Shown piece after piece: positions 1-6,324 of a DNA stretch of 14,335 nucleotides (positions within the stretch are counted from its first letter, which is position 1; each line of letters opens with the position of its first letter). Below the pieces are notes generated by a model. The model was not told where the DNA came from, did not search any database, and was given only the letters and a program-made list of their open reading frames with translations. Where the stretch lies: NCBI GenBank assembly GCA_936928855.1, contig CAKZHZ010000050.1, positions 1-14,335 on the forward strand, written 5' to 3'. Origin of the DNA: an uncultured Polycyclovorans sp. GTDB taxonomy: Bacteria; Pseudomonadota; Gammaproteobacteria; Nevskiales; Nevskiaceae. The translations under genes were made by a program, and so were the position numbers.

Positions 1-451
1 TGTCGAAGGCGCTGATGGCAATCGGCACGTCCTGCAGGCGCTCGGCCTTCTTCTGGCCGGTGACGATGATTTCCTCAACGCCGGCGCGGCGGGCGCTGTC
101 GATGTCGGCGGGTGCCGTCTCAGCGGCGCTGCCTTCGCGCACGATGACAAACACGTCGCCGTCCTGCTGCCAGCTGAGGCCGGTGCCTTGCAGGAGGATG
201 TCCAACGCCGTCTCGGCGGTGGCCTCGTCCTGAAGCGCGGTGCTGGTTTCGCTGGCGGTCAGTTCCGGGCTGGCGAGAATGCCGCGGCCGCTTTGGTCGC
301 CGAAGGTGATCAATGCCTGCGACAGCGGCTGTGCCGGAATGTCGAAGGCAATGGGTTCCTGGGCGTGTGCGGCCGACACGATGGCCGATACGAGTGCCAC
401 GGCGACGGCGCGCAACCAGGTTGCGGCGCGCAGCCTCATGCTGCTGTTCAT
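1..451 (-). CDS. TonB-dependent outer-membrane receptor/transducer with STN signalling domain (N-terminal part)
   Basis: Partial: about 150 residues are visible and the frame runs off the left edge. Residues 1 to about 29 form a signal peptide (basic start, hydrophobic core, ending SAAHA before QEP). Residues about 31-100 read as a secretin/TonB short N-terminal (STN) domain, the periplasmic domain by which FecA-type receptors signal to an anti-sigma factor. It includes FDIPAQPLSQALITFGDQSG and a later LLQGTGLSWQQDGD. Near residue 130 comes the TonB-box/plug entrance VEEIIVTGQKKAERLQDVPI, typical of TonB-dependent receptors. The barrel lies outside the window, so the substrate cannot be told. 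The ATG at 451 is preceded by AGAGAGGGG. Its position after fecI-fecR genes and behind an ECF-type promoter indicates that it is the transducer of that system. Iron-siderophore uptake is the usual job, but other nutrients are possible. Confidence 0.9.
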   Translation of the reverse strand, partial: MNSSMRLRAATWLRAVAVALVSAIVSAAHAQEPIAFDIPAQPLSQALITFGDQSGRGILASPELTASETSTALQDEATAETALDILLQGTGLSWQQDGDVFVIVREGSAAETAPADIDSARRAGVEEIIVTGQKKAERLQDVPIAISAFD

Positions 452-522
452 GCGTATGTCCCCTCTCTCTCAGGTGCACCACGGGTGAGCGCACTTTCAG
501 ACCTGCGCGCTTTTCCCTCTGT

Positions 523-560
523 TGGGTACTGACGCGGGATTTTCGAAAGGGGACAGATTG
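523..560 (-). promoter_or_regulatory. ECF-type promoter of the TonB receptor gene (copy A)
   Basis: On the minus strand TGTCCC (555-550) is followed by 15 bases and CGTC (534-531). The 38-bp block matches the one upstream of the fecI-like gene at 31 of 38 positions, with identical spacing. CGTC is a common -10 form for ECF sigma factors. The predicted RNA start lies about 70-75 bases before the receptor ATG. The assignment to the neighbouring sigma factor is inferred from the shared sequence. Confidence 0.6.
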
Positions 561-601
561 AAAGCGTGAGTGCTGAGTTTTGAGGGCTGAGTGCTGGGAC
601 G

Positions 602-624
602 CCTTCTCCCGCGAGGGGAGAAGG
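602..624. repeat. Hairpin downstream of fecR-like gene
   Basis: CCTTCTCCC (602-610) pairs perfectly with GGGAGAAGG (616-624) around a 5-base loop. This pyrimidine/purine hairpin is of a sort often dispersed in GC-rich genomes. It might slow or protect the 3' end of fecIR RNA, but without a T-run it is not a classic intrinsic terminator. Confidence 0.5.
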
Positions 625-656
625 GATTGCTGACGCCCGGCGTGGCAGGCCGCGCC

Positions 657-682
657 ACCCCCGCATCAAGTGCGGGGTGACG
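657..682. repeat. Half-element of local hairpin repeat family (ACTTGAT loop)
   Basis: CCCCGCA (659-665) pairs with TGCGGGG (671-677) around TCAAG; on the minus strand it begins GTCACCCCGCACTTGATG. Related half-elements lie at 2509-2537, 2553-2581 and 3184-3212. All share the GTCA...CTTGA plan, which resembles dispersed intergenic repeats common in proteobacteria. Confidence 0.55.
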
Positions 683-760
683 GCGTGATGGCGTGCCGGG
701 GGGTATGGGAACCGACTGTGTGGCGTCGGATACGAGGTGAAACGATGACGGAGCGTCGCC

Positions 761-1813
761 CTACCGCGGCCCCAACGCCACCACGTCGTCGGTCTGGAAG
801 TGAACCCGGGCGGAGCCGTGCAGTTGCACGGCGCGGACGAAGGCGTCGATGTCGCCGGCGCGGAAGTTGCCGATGATGGGCTGGGCGGCGGTGGCGGGGT
901 CGCGGATGACGATCTTCTTTTCGGAGTAGCGGTTCATCTCGCGGGCGGCGTAGCCCAGAGTTTCGTTAAAGAAGTGCAGGCGGCCGCTGGTCCAGCTGAT
1001 GGCGCGGTCCAGGTCCACCTCCTGGGTGACCGTCCGGGACTGGTCCACCTTGGCGAGCAGCTGGGTGCCGGGCTGAAGCGCCACTTCGGCATCCGGCAGC
1101 AGCAGACGCGGGGTCTCCACCCGCACGCTGCCTTCCACCAGGGTGACGCGCATGTCGTCGTCCAGCACGTCCACTGCGAATTCGGTGCCGGTGGCGACCA
1201 CCACCTTGCCACCGGCGGCGACGGTGAAGGGGCGCGAGGGGTCCTTGGCCACCTTGAAGTAGGCGCGGCCGCGCAGCAGTTCGATGGCGCGGGCGCGGGC
1301 ACTTTCGCGCGTATGCATGAGGCTGTCGGTGTCGAGGGTAATCTCGGACCCGTCGGCCAGCGTGACCCGGGTGCGTTGGCCGACGCTCGTGTGGAAAGCC
1401 TGCGCATACACCGGGCCGGTGTCGGCTTGGCGCGAGCTGACGGCGGCAACGATGGGCTGCATCACGTCGGCCACCCCGGGCGCATCCCGCAGGGTCCAGC
1501 CAAGGCCGATGGCACCCACCAACACGGCGGCCAGCGCGGCCCAGCGCAGCACCCTCACCGGGCGATTTGCGGCGCGTGCGCGCTGCTCGGTGAGGGCCAT
1601 GATCTCGGGATCGTCGCCGACCAGGCCCATGAGCTGCCAATAGCGCTCCACCTTCTGGGCGGCGGCGCGGTGGGCGGGGTCACGGTTCAGCCAGACGCGG
1701 TATTCGCGCTCGTCGCCGGGTGTGAAACCAGGGTCGCGGCGGCGAATCAGCCAGCGTGTGGCCTCGGCCTCGGACGGGGGCAGGCGGGAGGGCGGTAGCG
1801 GCAGGTCGCTCAT
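761..1813 (-). CDS. fecR: FecR-family anti-sigma / sigma regulator
   Basis: This 350-residue inner-membrane protein would carry the signal from the receptor's STN domain to the ECF sigma factor. Residues about 13-62 match the cytoplasmic DUF4880 region (EATRWLIRR ... DPAHRAAAQKVERYW) that contacts the sigma factor. One membrane segment lies at about 89-107 (LRWAALAAVLVGAIGLGWTL). The periplasmic FecR domain spans about 137-233 and includes TRVTLADGSEITLDTDS, RGRAYFKVAKDPSRPF and TEFAVDVL. The last 75 residues look like the C-terminal STN-like (DUF4974) part. Its ATG overlaps the sigma gene's stop (ATGA), so the two are translationally coupled. The symbol is by family; the true signal is unknown. 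Length and domain order are normal for FecR proteins. Confidence 0.93.
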   Translation of the reverse strand: MSDLPLPPSRLPPSEAEATRWLIRRRDPGFTPGDEREYRVWLNRDPAHRAAAQKVERYWQLMGLVGDDPEIMALTEQRARAANRPVRVLRWAALAAVLVGAIGLGWTLRDAPGVADVMQPIVAAVSSRQADTGPVYAQAFHTSVGQRTRVTLADGSEITLDTDSLMHTRESARARAIELLRGRAYFKVAKDPSRPFTVAAGGKVVVATGTEFAVDVLDDDMRVTLVEGSVRVETPRLLLPDAEVALQPGTQLLAKVDQSRTVTQEVDLDRAISWTSGRLHFFNETLGYAAREMNRYSEKKIVIRDPATAAQPIIGNFRAGDIDAFVRAVQLHGSARVHFQTDDVVALGPR

Positions 1814-2349
1814 GGCGCGCCCTCCAGTTCTTCGATGACCTGGGTAGCGGCCCGCAGGACCAGCTGCTTGACGGCGCTGCGGGAGATACCCATGTGGCGG
1901 GCAATGGCGGGATAGGTCATCTGACGAAAACGATGCAGCAGGAAGGCGGTCTGCGCCCGGGGCGGCAGGCGCCGGATGGCGACGATCATGCGCTCGAACT
2001 CGCGGCGGCCCATCAGGATGCGCTCGGGCGACAGTTCATCGGCCGGCTCGGCCACGCACTCCAAGTCCACCTGGTAGGGCGCGCCCTGTACCAGACGATG
2101 GCGGTGACGGCTGGCCAGCACGTTGTGCGCCACCTTGAAAAGGTACCGCTCCACATTGTCCACCTGCGTACTCACCGCGCGACTGTGCAGGCAGAGAAAG
2201 ACATCCTGCACCAGATCCTGGGCTTCGTCCGGCCCCACCTTGCGCACAAAGAAGGCGCGCAGTGCCGGGCCGTACTCGGCCATCCAGGCGACCAGATCGG
2301 GGTCGCCCGCGGTGGACTCACGGCTTTCCGGGTGCGGCGGCAGGGTCAC
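1810..2349 (-). CDS. fecI: ECF RNA polymerase sigma factor, FecI-like
   Basis: A protein of 179 residues, the usual size of ECF sigma factors. Region 2 spans about 24-85 and contains DEAQDLVQDVFLCLHSR and the RYLFKVAHNVLASRHRHR stretch (core binding and -10 recognition). Region 4 spans about 117-170 and contains IRRLPPRAQTAFLLHRF and the helix-turn-helix MTYPAIARHMGISRSAVKQL (-35 recognition). It is followed by fecR with a four-base overlap and then by an STN-type receptor, the standard cell-surface signalling order. The start chosen is GTG at 2349, with GAGGAG 11 bases upstream. It probably recognises the TGTCCC-N15-CGTC blocks before itself and before the receptor gene, implying autoregulation. 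That is inference; E. coli fecIR itself is controlled by Fur rather than by FecI. Confidence 0.93.
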   Translation of the reverse strand: MTLPPHPESRESTAGDPDLVAWMAEYGPALRAFFVRKVGPDEAQDLVQDVFLCLHSRAVSTQVDNVERYLFKVAHNVLASRHRHRLVQGAPYQVDLECVAEPADELSPERILMGRREFERMIVAIRRLPPRAQTAFLLHRFRQMTYPAIARHMGISRSAVKQLVLRAATQVIEELEGAP

Positions 2350-2397
2350 GGCGATTCAGTCTCCTCGGCGGCGGGCTCCGTCGGATGGACGTGCCAC

Positions 2398-2435
2398 AGG
2401 ATACTGACGCGGGAAAATCGAAAAGGGACAGGTTG
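2398..2435 (-). promoter_or_regulatory. ECF-type promoter of the fecI-like gene (copy B)
   Basis: On the minus strand TGTCCC (2430-2425) is followed by 15 bases and CGTC (2409-2406). It matches the block before the TonB receptor gene (523-560) at 31 of 38 positions and with the same spacer length. The predicted leader to the fecI GTG is about 50 bases. The match suggests that the sigma factor transcribes its own operon. Confidence 0.6.
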
Positions 2436-2508
2436 GCGCTTGCGGCGCTGTGATTGGGAACTCGTGACGGGTGATTCGTTCAAGGCGAGGGTGGGCACCT
2501 TATCCCAA

Positions 2509-2581
2509 CGTCATGCCCGACTTGATCGGGCATCCAGCGCCCACCGTTGCAACTGGGCCCCGGACTCAAGGCCGGGGTGAC
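2509..2581. repeat. Composite inverted hairpin repeat (73 bp)
   Basis: There are two facing hairpins. ATGCCCGA (2513-2520) pairs with TCGGGCAT (2526-2533), and CCCCGG (2558-2563) pairs with CCGGGG (2572-2577). The outer ends are themselves inverted (GTCA at 2510-2513, TGAC at 2578-2581), as are the inner CATCCAG/CTGG sides. The layout is that of a dispersed intergenic repeat rather than a single terminator. It lies between the thioredoxin-like gene and the fecI promoter. Confidence 0.6.
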
Positions 2582-2604
2582 AAGTGGAAGCGCGGCGATC
2601 CGAC

Positions 2605-3165
2605 TCAGCCAGCCTTCCACTTGATGTTGCAGCCGACACTGGGGTGCTGCGCCGGCGCCGGCGCGGCGCCAGCCAGCAGGGCATCGAGCGCGGCGCGCAG
2701 GTCGGTGCCGTCCAGCGGCACGCCATTGCCGGGCGTGGAGGCATCGAGGCGGCCGCGGTAGACGCAGCGGCGGTCGGCATCGAACAGGTAGAAATCCGGT
2801 GTGCAGGCGGCCTGATAGGCCCGTGCCACCGCTTGCGTCTCGTCGTAGAGATACGGGAAGCCATACCCCTGCACGTGGGCGACGTCGGCCATGCGATCAG
2901 GCGCGTCATCGGGATAGTGCACGGCATCGTTGGCGGAGAGGGCGACGAAGCCGATGCCACGCCGCTCGTAGTCCCGGGCCAGCCGCACCAGCTCGGGGTT
3001 CACGTGCTGGACGTACGGGCAGTGGTTGCAGATGAACATCACCACGGTCCCGGCTGGCCCGGTGAGGTCCTGCAGTCGCCGTACCTGGCCGGTCAGGGGT
3101 TCCGGCAATGCGAAGTCGGGGGCGATGGTGCCCAGCGGCAGCATGGTGGAGGGGGTCAGGGCCAT
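2605..3165 (-). CDS. Thioredoxin-fold family protein (AhpC/TSA, PRX-like)
   Basis: A 186-residue protein. It opens with a redoxin pattern (LGTIAPDFALPEPLTGQ) and strand VVMFICNHCPYVQHV. The CNHC at 46-49 is a CXXC redox pair in the position used by thioredoxin-like enzymes. The segments IGFVALSANDAVHYPDD, YLYDETQAVARAYQAACTPD and FYLFDADRRCVYRGRLD follow the redoxin fold, and the end carries GCNIKWK (178-184), typical of this subfamily. No signal peptide is visible, so it is probably cytoplasmic. It likely acts as a thiol-disulfide or peroxide-detoxifying protein; the partner is unknown. It stands alone, flanked on both sides by inverted copies of a hairpin repeat. The ribosome site before the ATG is weak (TAAGG close to the start). 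Confidence 0.85.
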   Translation of the reverse strand: MALTPSTMLPLGTIAPDFALPEPLTGQVRRLQDLTGPAGTVVMFICNHCPYVQHVNPELVRLARDYERRGIGFVALSANDAVHYPDDAPDRMADVAHVQGYGFPYLYDETQAVARAYQAACTPDFYLFDADRRCVYRGRLDASTPGNGVPLDGTDLRAALDALLAGAAPAPAQHPSVGCNIKWKAG

Positions 3166-3183
3166 GGCCTTACCGTAGCAGGT

Positions 3184-3212
3184 CTGGATGCCCGATCAAA
3201 TCGAGCGTGGCG
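3184..3212. repeat. Eroded copy of the local hairpin repeat
   Basis: Its 29 bases match the reverse complement of 2509-2537 at 25 positions; all four differences are transitions that break the second arm of the hairpin. It sits in the short gap between the thioredoxin-like gene and the sterol desaturase gene, in the opposite orientation to the 2509 copy. Confidence 0.5.
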
Positions 3213-3230
3213 ACGGCCGTCCCGATCACC

Positions 3231-4106
3231 TCAAGGCTGCTCGCGCTCCCATTCGGGGGGCGCCCAGAGGTGCTTCAGCCGCTGCCACAGCGGCCCGGGT
3301 CGAGCAACGTCGCGGAACATGTCGCGCCATTCGTGAAACATCATCACGAAGGGGTTGCGGGTGTGAATCTGGCGCACGATGCCGTACTCGCAGGGCGCCT
3401 CCTCTGGCACGAAGCTGCCGAACAGCTTGTCCCAGATGATGAGCACACCGGCGTAGTTGCGGTCGATGTACTGCGGATTGCGGGCATGGTGCACGCGGTG
3501 ATGCGAGGGCGTGTTGAACACCGCCTCGAACCAGCGCGGCATCTTCTTCACGCTCTCGGTGTGCACGAAGAACTGGTAGGCCAGGCTGATCGCCACCGCC
3601 AGAATCACCGCTTCCGGCTTGAAGCCGATCCAGGCCAGCGGCAGCCAGAACACCCACATGCCGGAGATCGGATAGGTGATGCTCTGCCGCAGCGCGGTGG
3701 CGAGGTTCATCGTTTCCGAGGAGTGATGGGTGACGTGGCTGGCCCACATCCAGCGGACGCGGTGGCTGGCGCGGTGAAACCAGTAGTAGAAAAAGTCCTG
3801 CAGCACCAGCAGCAGCAACAGGCTCCACCAGGCGAAGGGAATGTCGAACAGCCTGACCTGGTACAGCGCGTAGAACAGCCCGATCACCAGCAGCCAGGCG
3901 ATGCCGTCGGCAATGGCGTGGCTGGTGGCGAGCAGCACATTGGTGCCCACCTGTTCAACGCTGTAGGTCTGTGCGCGGCGCCGGTGCAGATGCCAGGCCT
4001 CCCAGGCCATGAAGAGGGCGAACACGGGCGCCATCAGCAGCAGGAACACCTTTTCCAAGCCAATGGCATTGAGGGCGGCGAGGCCCTGTTGCAGCGTCTC
4101 GATCAT
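3231..4106 (-). CDS. Sterol desaturase / fatty acid hydroxylase superfamily membrane protein
   Basis: A 291-residue integral membrane di-iron oxygenase of the fatty-acid hydroxylase superfamily. The metal-binding histidine motifs are complete: HRASH (111-115), HVTHH (124-128), H182 and HHRVHH (202-207). Hydrophobic helices lie at about 18-36, 57-82, 90-109 and 143-181, as expected for a fold that anchors the di-iron site on the cytoplasmic face. The natural lipid substrate cannot be read from sequence; bacterial members hydroxylate or desaturate sterol, fatty-acid or carotenoid-like lipids. The start is ATG at 4106, because it overlaps the trpE stop as ATGA and gives the usual N-terminus; a longer frame would extend into trpE. 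Being the third gene of a tightly coupled rpe-trpE operon is odd for a lipid oxygenase and suggests shared expression, not a shared pathway. Confidence 0.9.
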   Translation of the reverse strand: MIETLQQGLAALNAIGLEKVFLLLMAPVFALFMAWEAWHLHRRRAQTYSVEQVGTNVLLATSHAIADGIAWLLVIGLFYALYQVRLFDIPFAWWSLLLLLVLQDFFYYWFHRASHRVRWMWASHVTHHSSETMNLATALRQSITYPISGMWVFWLPLAWIGFKPEAVILAVAISLAYQFFVHTESVKKMPRWFEAVFNTPSHHRVHHARNPQYIDRNYAGVLIIWDKLFGSFVPEEAPCEYGIVRQIHTRNPFVMMFHEWRDMFRDVARPGPLWQRLKHLWAPPEWEREQP

Positions 4107-5533
4107 GTCCAGCGCCCTGCCATGGCCTGGGCGGCGGCGGTGGTCATGGCGCGCGCCTTGCTCAGGGTTTCCTGCCATTCGGTTTCAGGGTCGGAGTCGG
4201 TCACCACCCCGGCGCCGGCCTGCACGTGCACCTGGCCGTCCTTGATGACGGCGGTGCGGATGGCGATGGCCATGTCCATGTGACCGTCCCAGCCGATGTA
4301 GCCGACGGCGCCGCCATAGATGCCGCGCTTGACCGGCTCCAGCTCGTCGATGATTTCCATGGCCCGCACCTTCGGCGCGCCGGACAGGGTGCCGGTGGGG
4401 AAGGTGGCGGCCAGGGCGTCCAGCGCGGTCATGCCGGGCTTGAGCGTGCCCTGGACATTGCTGACGATGTGCATGACGTGGCTGTATCGCTCGATCACCA
4501 TCTTTTCGGTGAGGCGCACCTTGCCGGTCTGCGCCACGCGGCCAATGTCGTTGCGGCCCAGGTCGATCAGCATCAGGTGTTCGGCCAGCTCCTTGGGATC
4601 GGCCAGCAGCTCTTCGGCCAGGCGCGCATCCTCGGCCTCGGTGGCGCCGCGCTTGCGGGTGCCGGCGATGGGCCGCACGGTGGCCTCGCCGTCTTCCACT
4701 CGCACCAGGATCTCCGGGCTGGAGCCCACCACATGGTGGTCATCCAGGTGCATGCAGAACAGGTAGGGCGAGGGATTCAGCCGGCGGATGGCGCGATACA
4801 GCGATATCGGCGGCGCGGTGAAGGGCGCGCTCATGCGCTGCGCCGGCACCACCTGCATGCAGTCGCCTGCGGCGATGTAGTCCTGCACCTTGCGGACGGC
4901 AGCGCGGTACTGGTCAGCGCTCATGCCCGACACGAATTCGGGCGCGGGCTGCGGCGCTACGGGCGCCACCGTCACGGGCTGGGCCAGTGCCGCTTCCATG
5001 GCATCGAGGCGGTCGGCGGCGCGCAGGCGATCGGCCTCGTCCCCCTCGCGGGCATGCGCCACCAGGGTCAGGGTGCCGCGCTGGTTGTCGAACACCACCA
5101 GCTCGTCGGCCTTCATCAGCAGGATGTCGGGCGTACCGATGGGGTCCGGCTTTTGCACGCCGGCCAGCCGCGGCTCGAAGTAACGCACGCAGTCATAGCC
5201 GAAATAGCCTACCCAGCCGCCGGCAAAGCGCGGCAGCCCGGCGGCCGGCACCACGGTGGTATCGCCGATGCGGGTGCGCACCCAGGCGATGGGGTCCGGG
5301 GTGTCGAAACGCTCAGTCTCGGTGCCGTCCACCTGCACGGAGACGGTCTGACCATGGACGCGGATGACCTCGCGACACGGCAGCCCGATAAAGGAATACC
5401 GCCCCCAGCGCTCACCGCCCTGCATGGACTCCAGCAGGTAGCTGTACGGCTGGTTGCCCAGCTTCAGATAGGCACTGACCGGGGTTTCGAGATCGCCGGG
5501 CAGTTCGCGGGTGAGGGTGACGCAGGTGCTCAT
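4103..5533 (-). CDS. trpE: Anthranilate synthase component I
   Basis: A 476-residue chorismate-binding enzyme that makes anthranilate from chorismate (first step of tryptophan synthesis), using ammonia from a TrpG partner. The N-terminal domain carries the tryptophan feedback site LLES (33-36, in SYLLESMQGGERWGRYSFIG). The catalytic domain runs from about 205 and contains VVPAQR, PIAGTRKRG (from about 288), LIDLGRNDIGRV (about 321-332), HIVSNVQG and FPTGTLSGAPKVRAMEIIDE. It ends with GIYGGAVGYIGWDGHMDMAIAIRT and QAGAGVVTDSDPETEWQET. All expected motifs are intact. It overlaps rpe upstream and the sterol desaturase gene downstream by four bases each, so it has no separate leader and no room for an attenuator directly in front of it. 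trpG is not in the window. Confidence 0.97.
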   Translation of the reverse strand: MSTCVTLTRELPGDLETPVSAYLKLGNQPYSYLLESMQGGERWGRYSFIGLPCREVIRVHGQTVSVQVDGTETERFDTPDPIAWVRTRIGDTTVVPAAGLPRFAGGWVGYFGYDCVRYFEPRLAGVQKPDPIGTPDILLMKADELVVFDNQRGTLTLVAHAREGDEADRLRAADRLDAMEAALAQPVTVAPVAPQPAPEFVSGMSADQYRAAVRKVQDYIAAGDCMQVVPAQRMSAPFTAPPISLYRAIRRLNPSPYLFCMHLDDHHVVGSSPEILVRVEDGEATVRPIAGTRKRGATEAEDARLAEELLADPKELAEHLMLIDLGRNDIGRVAQTGKVRLTEKMVIERYSHVMHIVSNVQGTLKPGMTALDALAATFPTGTLSGAPKVRAMEIIDELEPVKRGIYGGAVGYIGWDGHMDMAIAIRTAVIKDGQVHVQAGAGVVTDSDPETEWQETLSKARAMTTAAAQAMAGRWT

Positions 5534-6207
5534 GTCACGCTGGCGATCTGCGCCCGCATGGCGGCGATGGTGCCGGCGTAGTCGGGCTTGCCGAAGATGG
5601 CGGAACCGGCGACGAAAGTGTCGGCGCCTGCCGCGGTGATCTCGGCGATGTTGTCGACCTTGACGCCGCCGTCGATCTCCAGCCGGATGTCACGGCCGCT
5701 GGCATCGATCAGGGCGCGGGCTTCGCGCAGTTTGTCGAGGGTGCCGGGGATGAAGCTCTGGCCGCCGAAGCCGGGGTTGACGCTCATCAGCAACACCATG
5801 TCCACCTTGTCCATCACGTGGCGCAGGAGGTCCAGCGGTGTCGCCGGGTTGAACACCAGGCCACTCTGGCAGCCGGCGGCGCGGATGGCCTGCAGGCTGC
5901 GGTCGATGTGGCGGGTGGCTTCGGGGTGAAAGGTGATCATGCTGGCGCCTGCCTCGGCGAAGGCCTGGGCCAGGGCGTCCACCGGCTCCACCATCAGATG
6001 CACGTCGATGGGGGCGCGGATACCGTACTTGCGCAGCGCCTTGCAGATGTCCGGCCCGAAGGTGAGGTTGGGCACGTAATGGTTGTCCATTACGTCGAAA
6101 TGCACCCAATCGGCCCCGGCGTCGAGGACGGCCTGCACGTCATCGCCCAGACGGGCAAGGTCGGCAGACAGAATGCTGGGCGCGATGACGGGCGCTTGAC
6201 GGGCCAT
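5530..6207 (-). CDS. rpe: Ribulose-phosphate 3-epimerase
   Basis: A 225-residue TIM-barrel enzyme of the pentose phosphate pathway that interconverts ribulose 5-phosphate and xylulose 5-phosphate. Family motifs are all present: APSILSADLARLG at the start, WVHFDVMDNHYVPNLTFGP with metal ligands H36 and D38, PIDVHLMV with H70, VNPGFGGQSFI at 143-153, EIDGGVK with catalytic D179, and FVAGSAIFG near the end. The start is ATG at 6207, which gives the normal Rpe length; a longer frame to 6291 adds 28 unrelated residues. No strong ribosome site precedes it. It is the first gene of an overlapping operon with trpE. In many proteobacteria gph lies between rpe and trpE; here it is missing. Confidence 0.97.
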   Translation of the reverse strand: MARQAPVIAPSILSADLARLGDDVQAVLDAGADWVHFDVMDNHYVPNLTFGPDICKALRKYGIRAPIDVHLMVEPVDALAQAFAEAGASMITFHPEATRHIDRSLQAIRAAGCQSGLVFNPATPLDLLRHVMDKVDMVLLMSVNPGFGGQSFIPGTLDKLREARALIDASGRDIRLEIDGGVKVDNIAEITAAGADTFVAGSAIFGKPDYAGTIAAMRAQIASVT

Positions 6208-6263
6208 GGCGGGTCTCGGGGCACGAAAGTCAATTGGGGCGGCATGATGCCAGAGCCCCGGCT

Positions 6264-6292
6264 TTGACGCCCGCCGGAGCCATGCCCACAAT
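6264..6292 (+). promoter_or_regulatory. Sigma-70-type promoter of purC
   Basis: TTGACG (6264-6269) is followed by 17 bases and CACAAT (6287-6292), matching the -35 and -10 boxes at five and four of six positions. It would start RNA about 25 bases before the purC ATG. No PurR-like operator was recognised in the rpe/purC gap, and no clear promoter for rpe could be read on the other strand. Confidence 0.5.
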
Positions 6293-6324
6293 GCGCCGCT
6301 TCGTTGTCACCGTTGAGATGTGCC

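Larger units (their letters stand above)
452..760. other. 309-bp intergenic region between fecR-like gene and TonB receptor gene
   Basis: No gene is supported here. On the minus strand, reading from fecR towards the receptor, it holds a CCCCGC/GCGGGG hairpin of a local repeat family (657-682), a second hairpin CCTTCTCCC/GGGAGAAGG (602-624), two copies of TGAGTGCTG (567-575, 588-596), the ECF-type promoter (523-560), and a leader of roughly 70 bases with an AGAGAGGGG ribosome site. The two hairpins could partly stop fecIR transcripts, but neither is followed by a T-run. Confidence 0.7.

Noticed and set aside
602..624. Hairpin after fecR as an intrinsic terminator
   Set aside because: A good stem but no T-run on the minus strand, so it is recorded only as a hairpin repeat.
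800..1798. Plus-strand open frame opposite fecR
   Set aside because: Antisense shadow of a FecR protein with complete domain order.
4107..4178. Upstream extension of the sterol desaturase frame
   Set aside because: It overlaps trpE by 76 bases and adds a charged stretch unlike the family; the ATGA overlap at 4106 is a better start.
4226..5581. Long plus-strand open frame (451 codons) opposite trpE
   Set aside because: It lies wholly antisense to an unmistakable trpE, its product is His/Gly/Ala-rich with no family pattern, and such shadows are expected at this GC content.
6208..6291. Upstream extension of the rpe frame
   Set aside because: The added 28 residues do not fit Rpe proteins, and the region is needed for divergent promoters.
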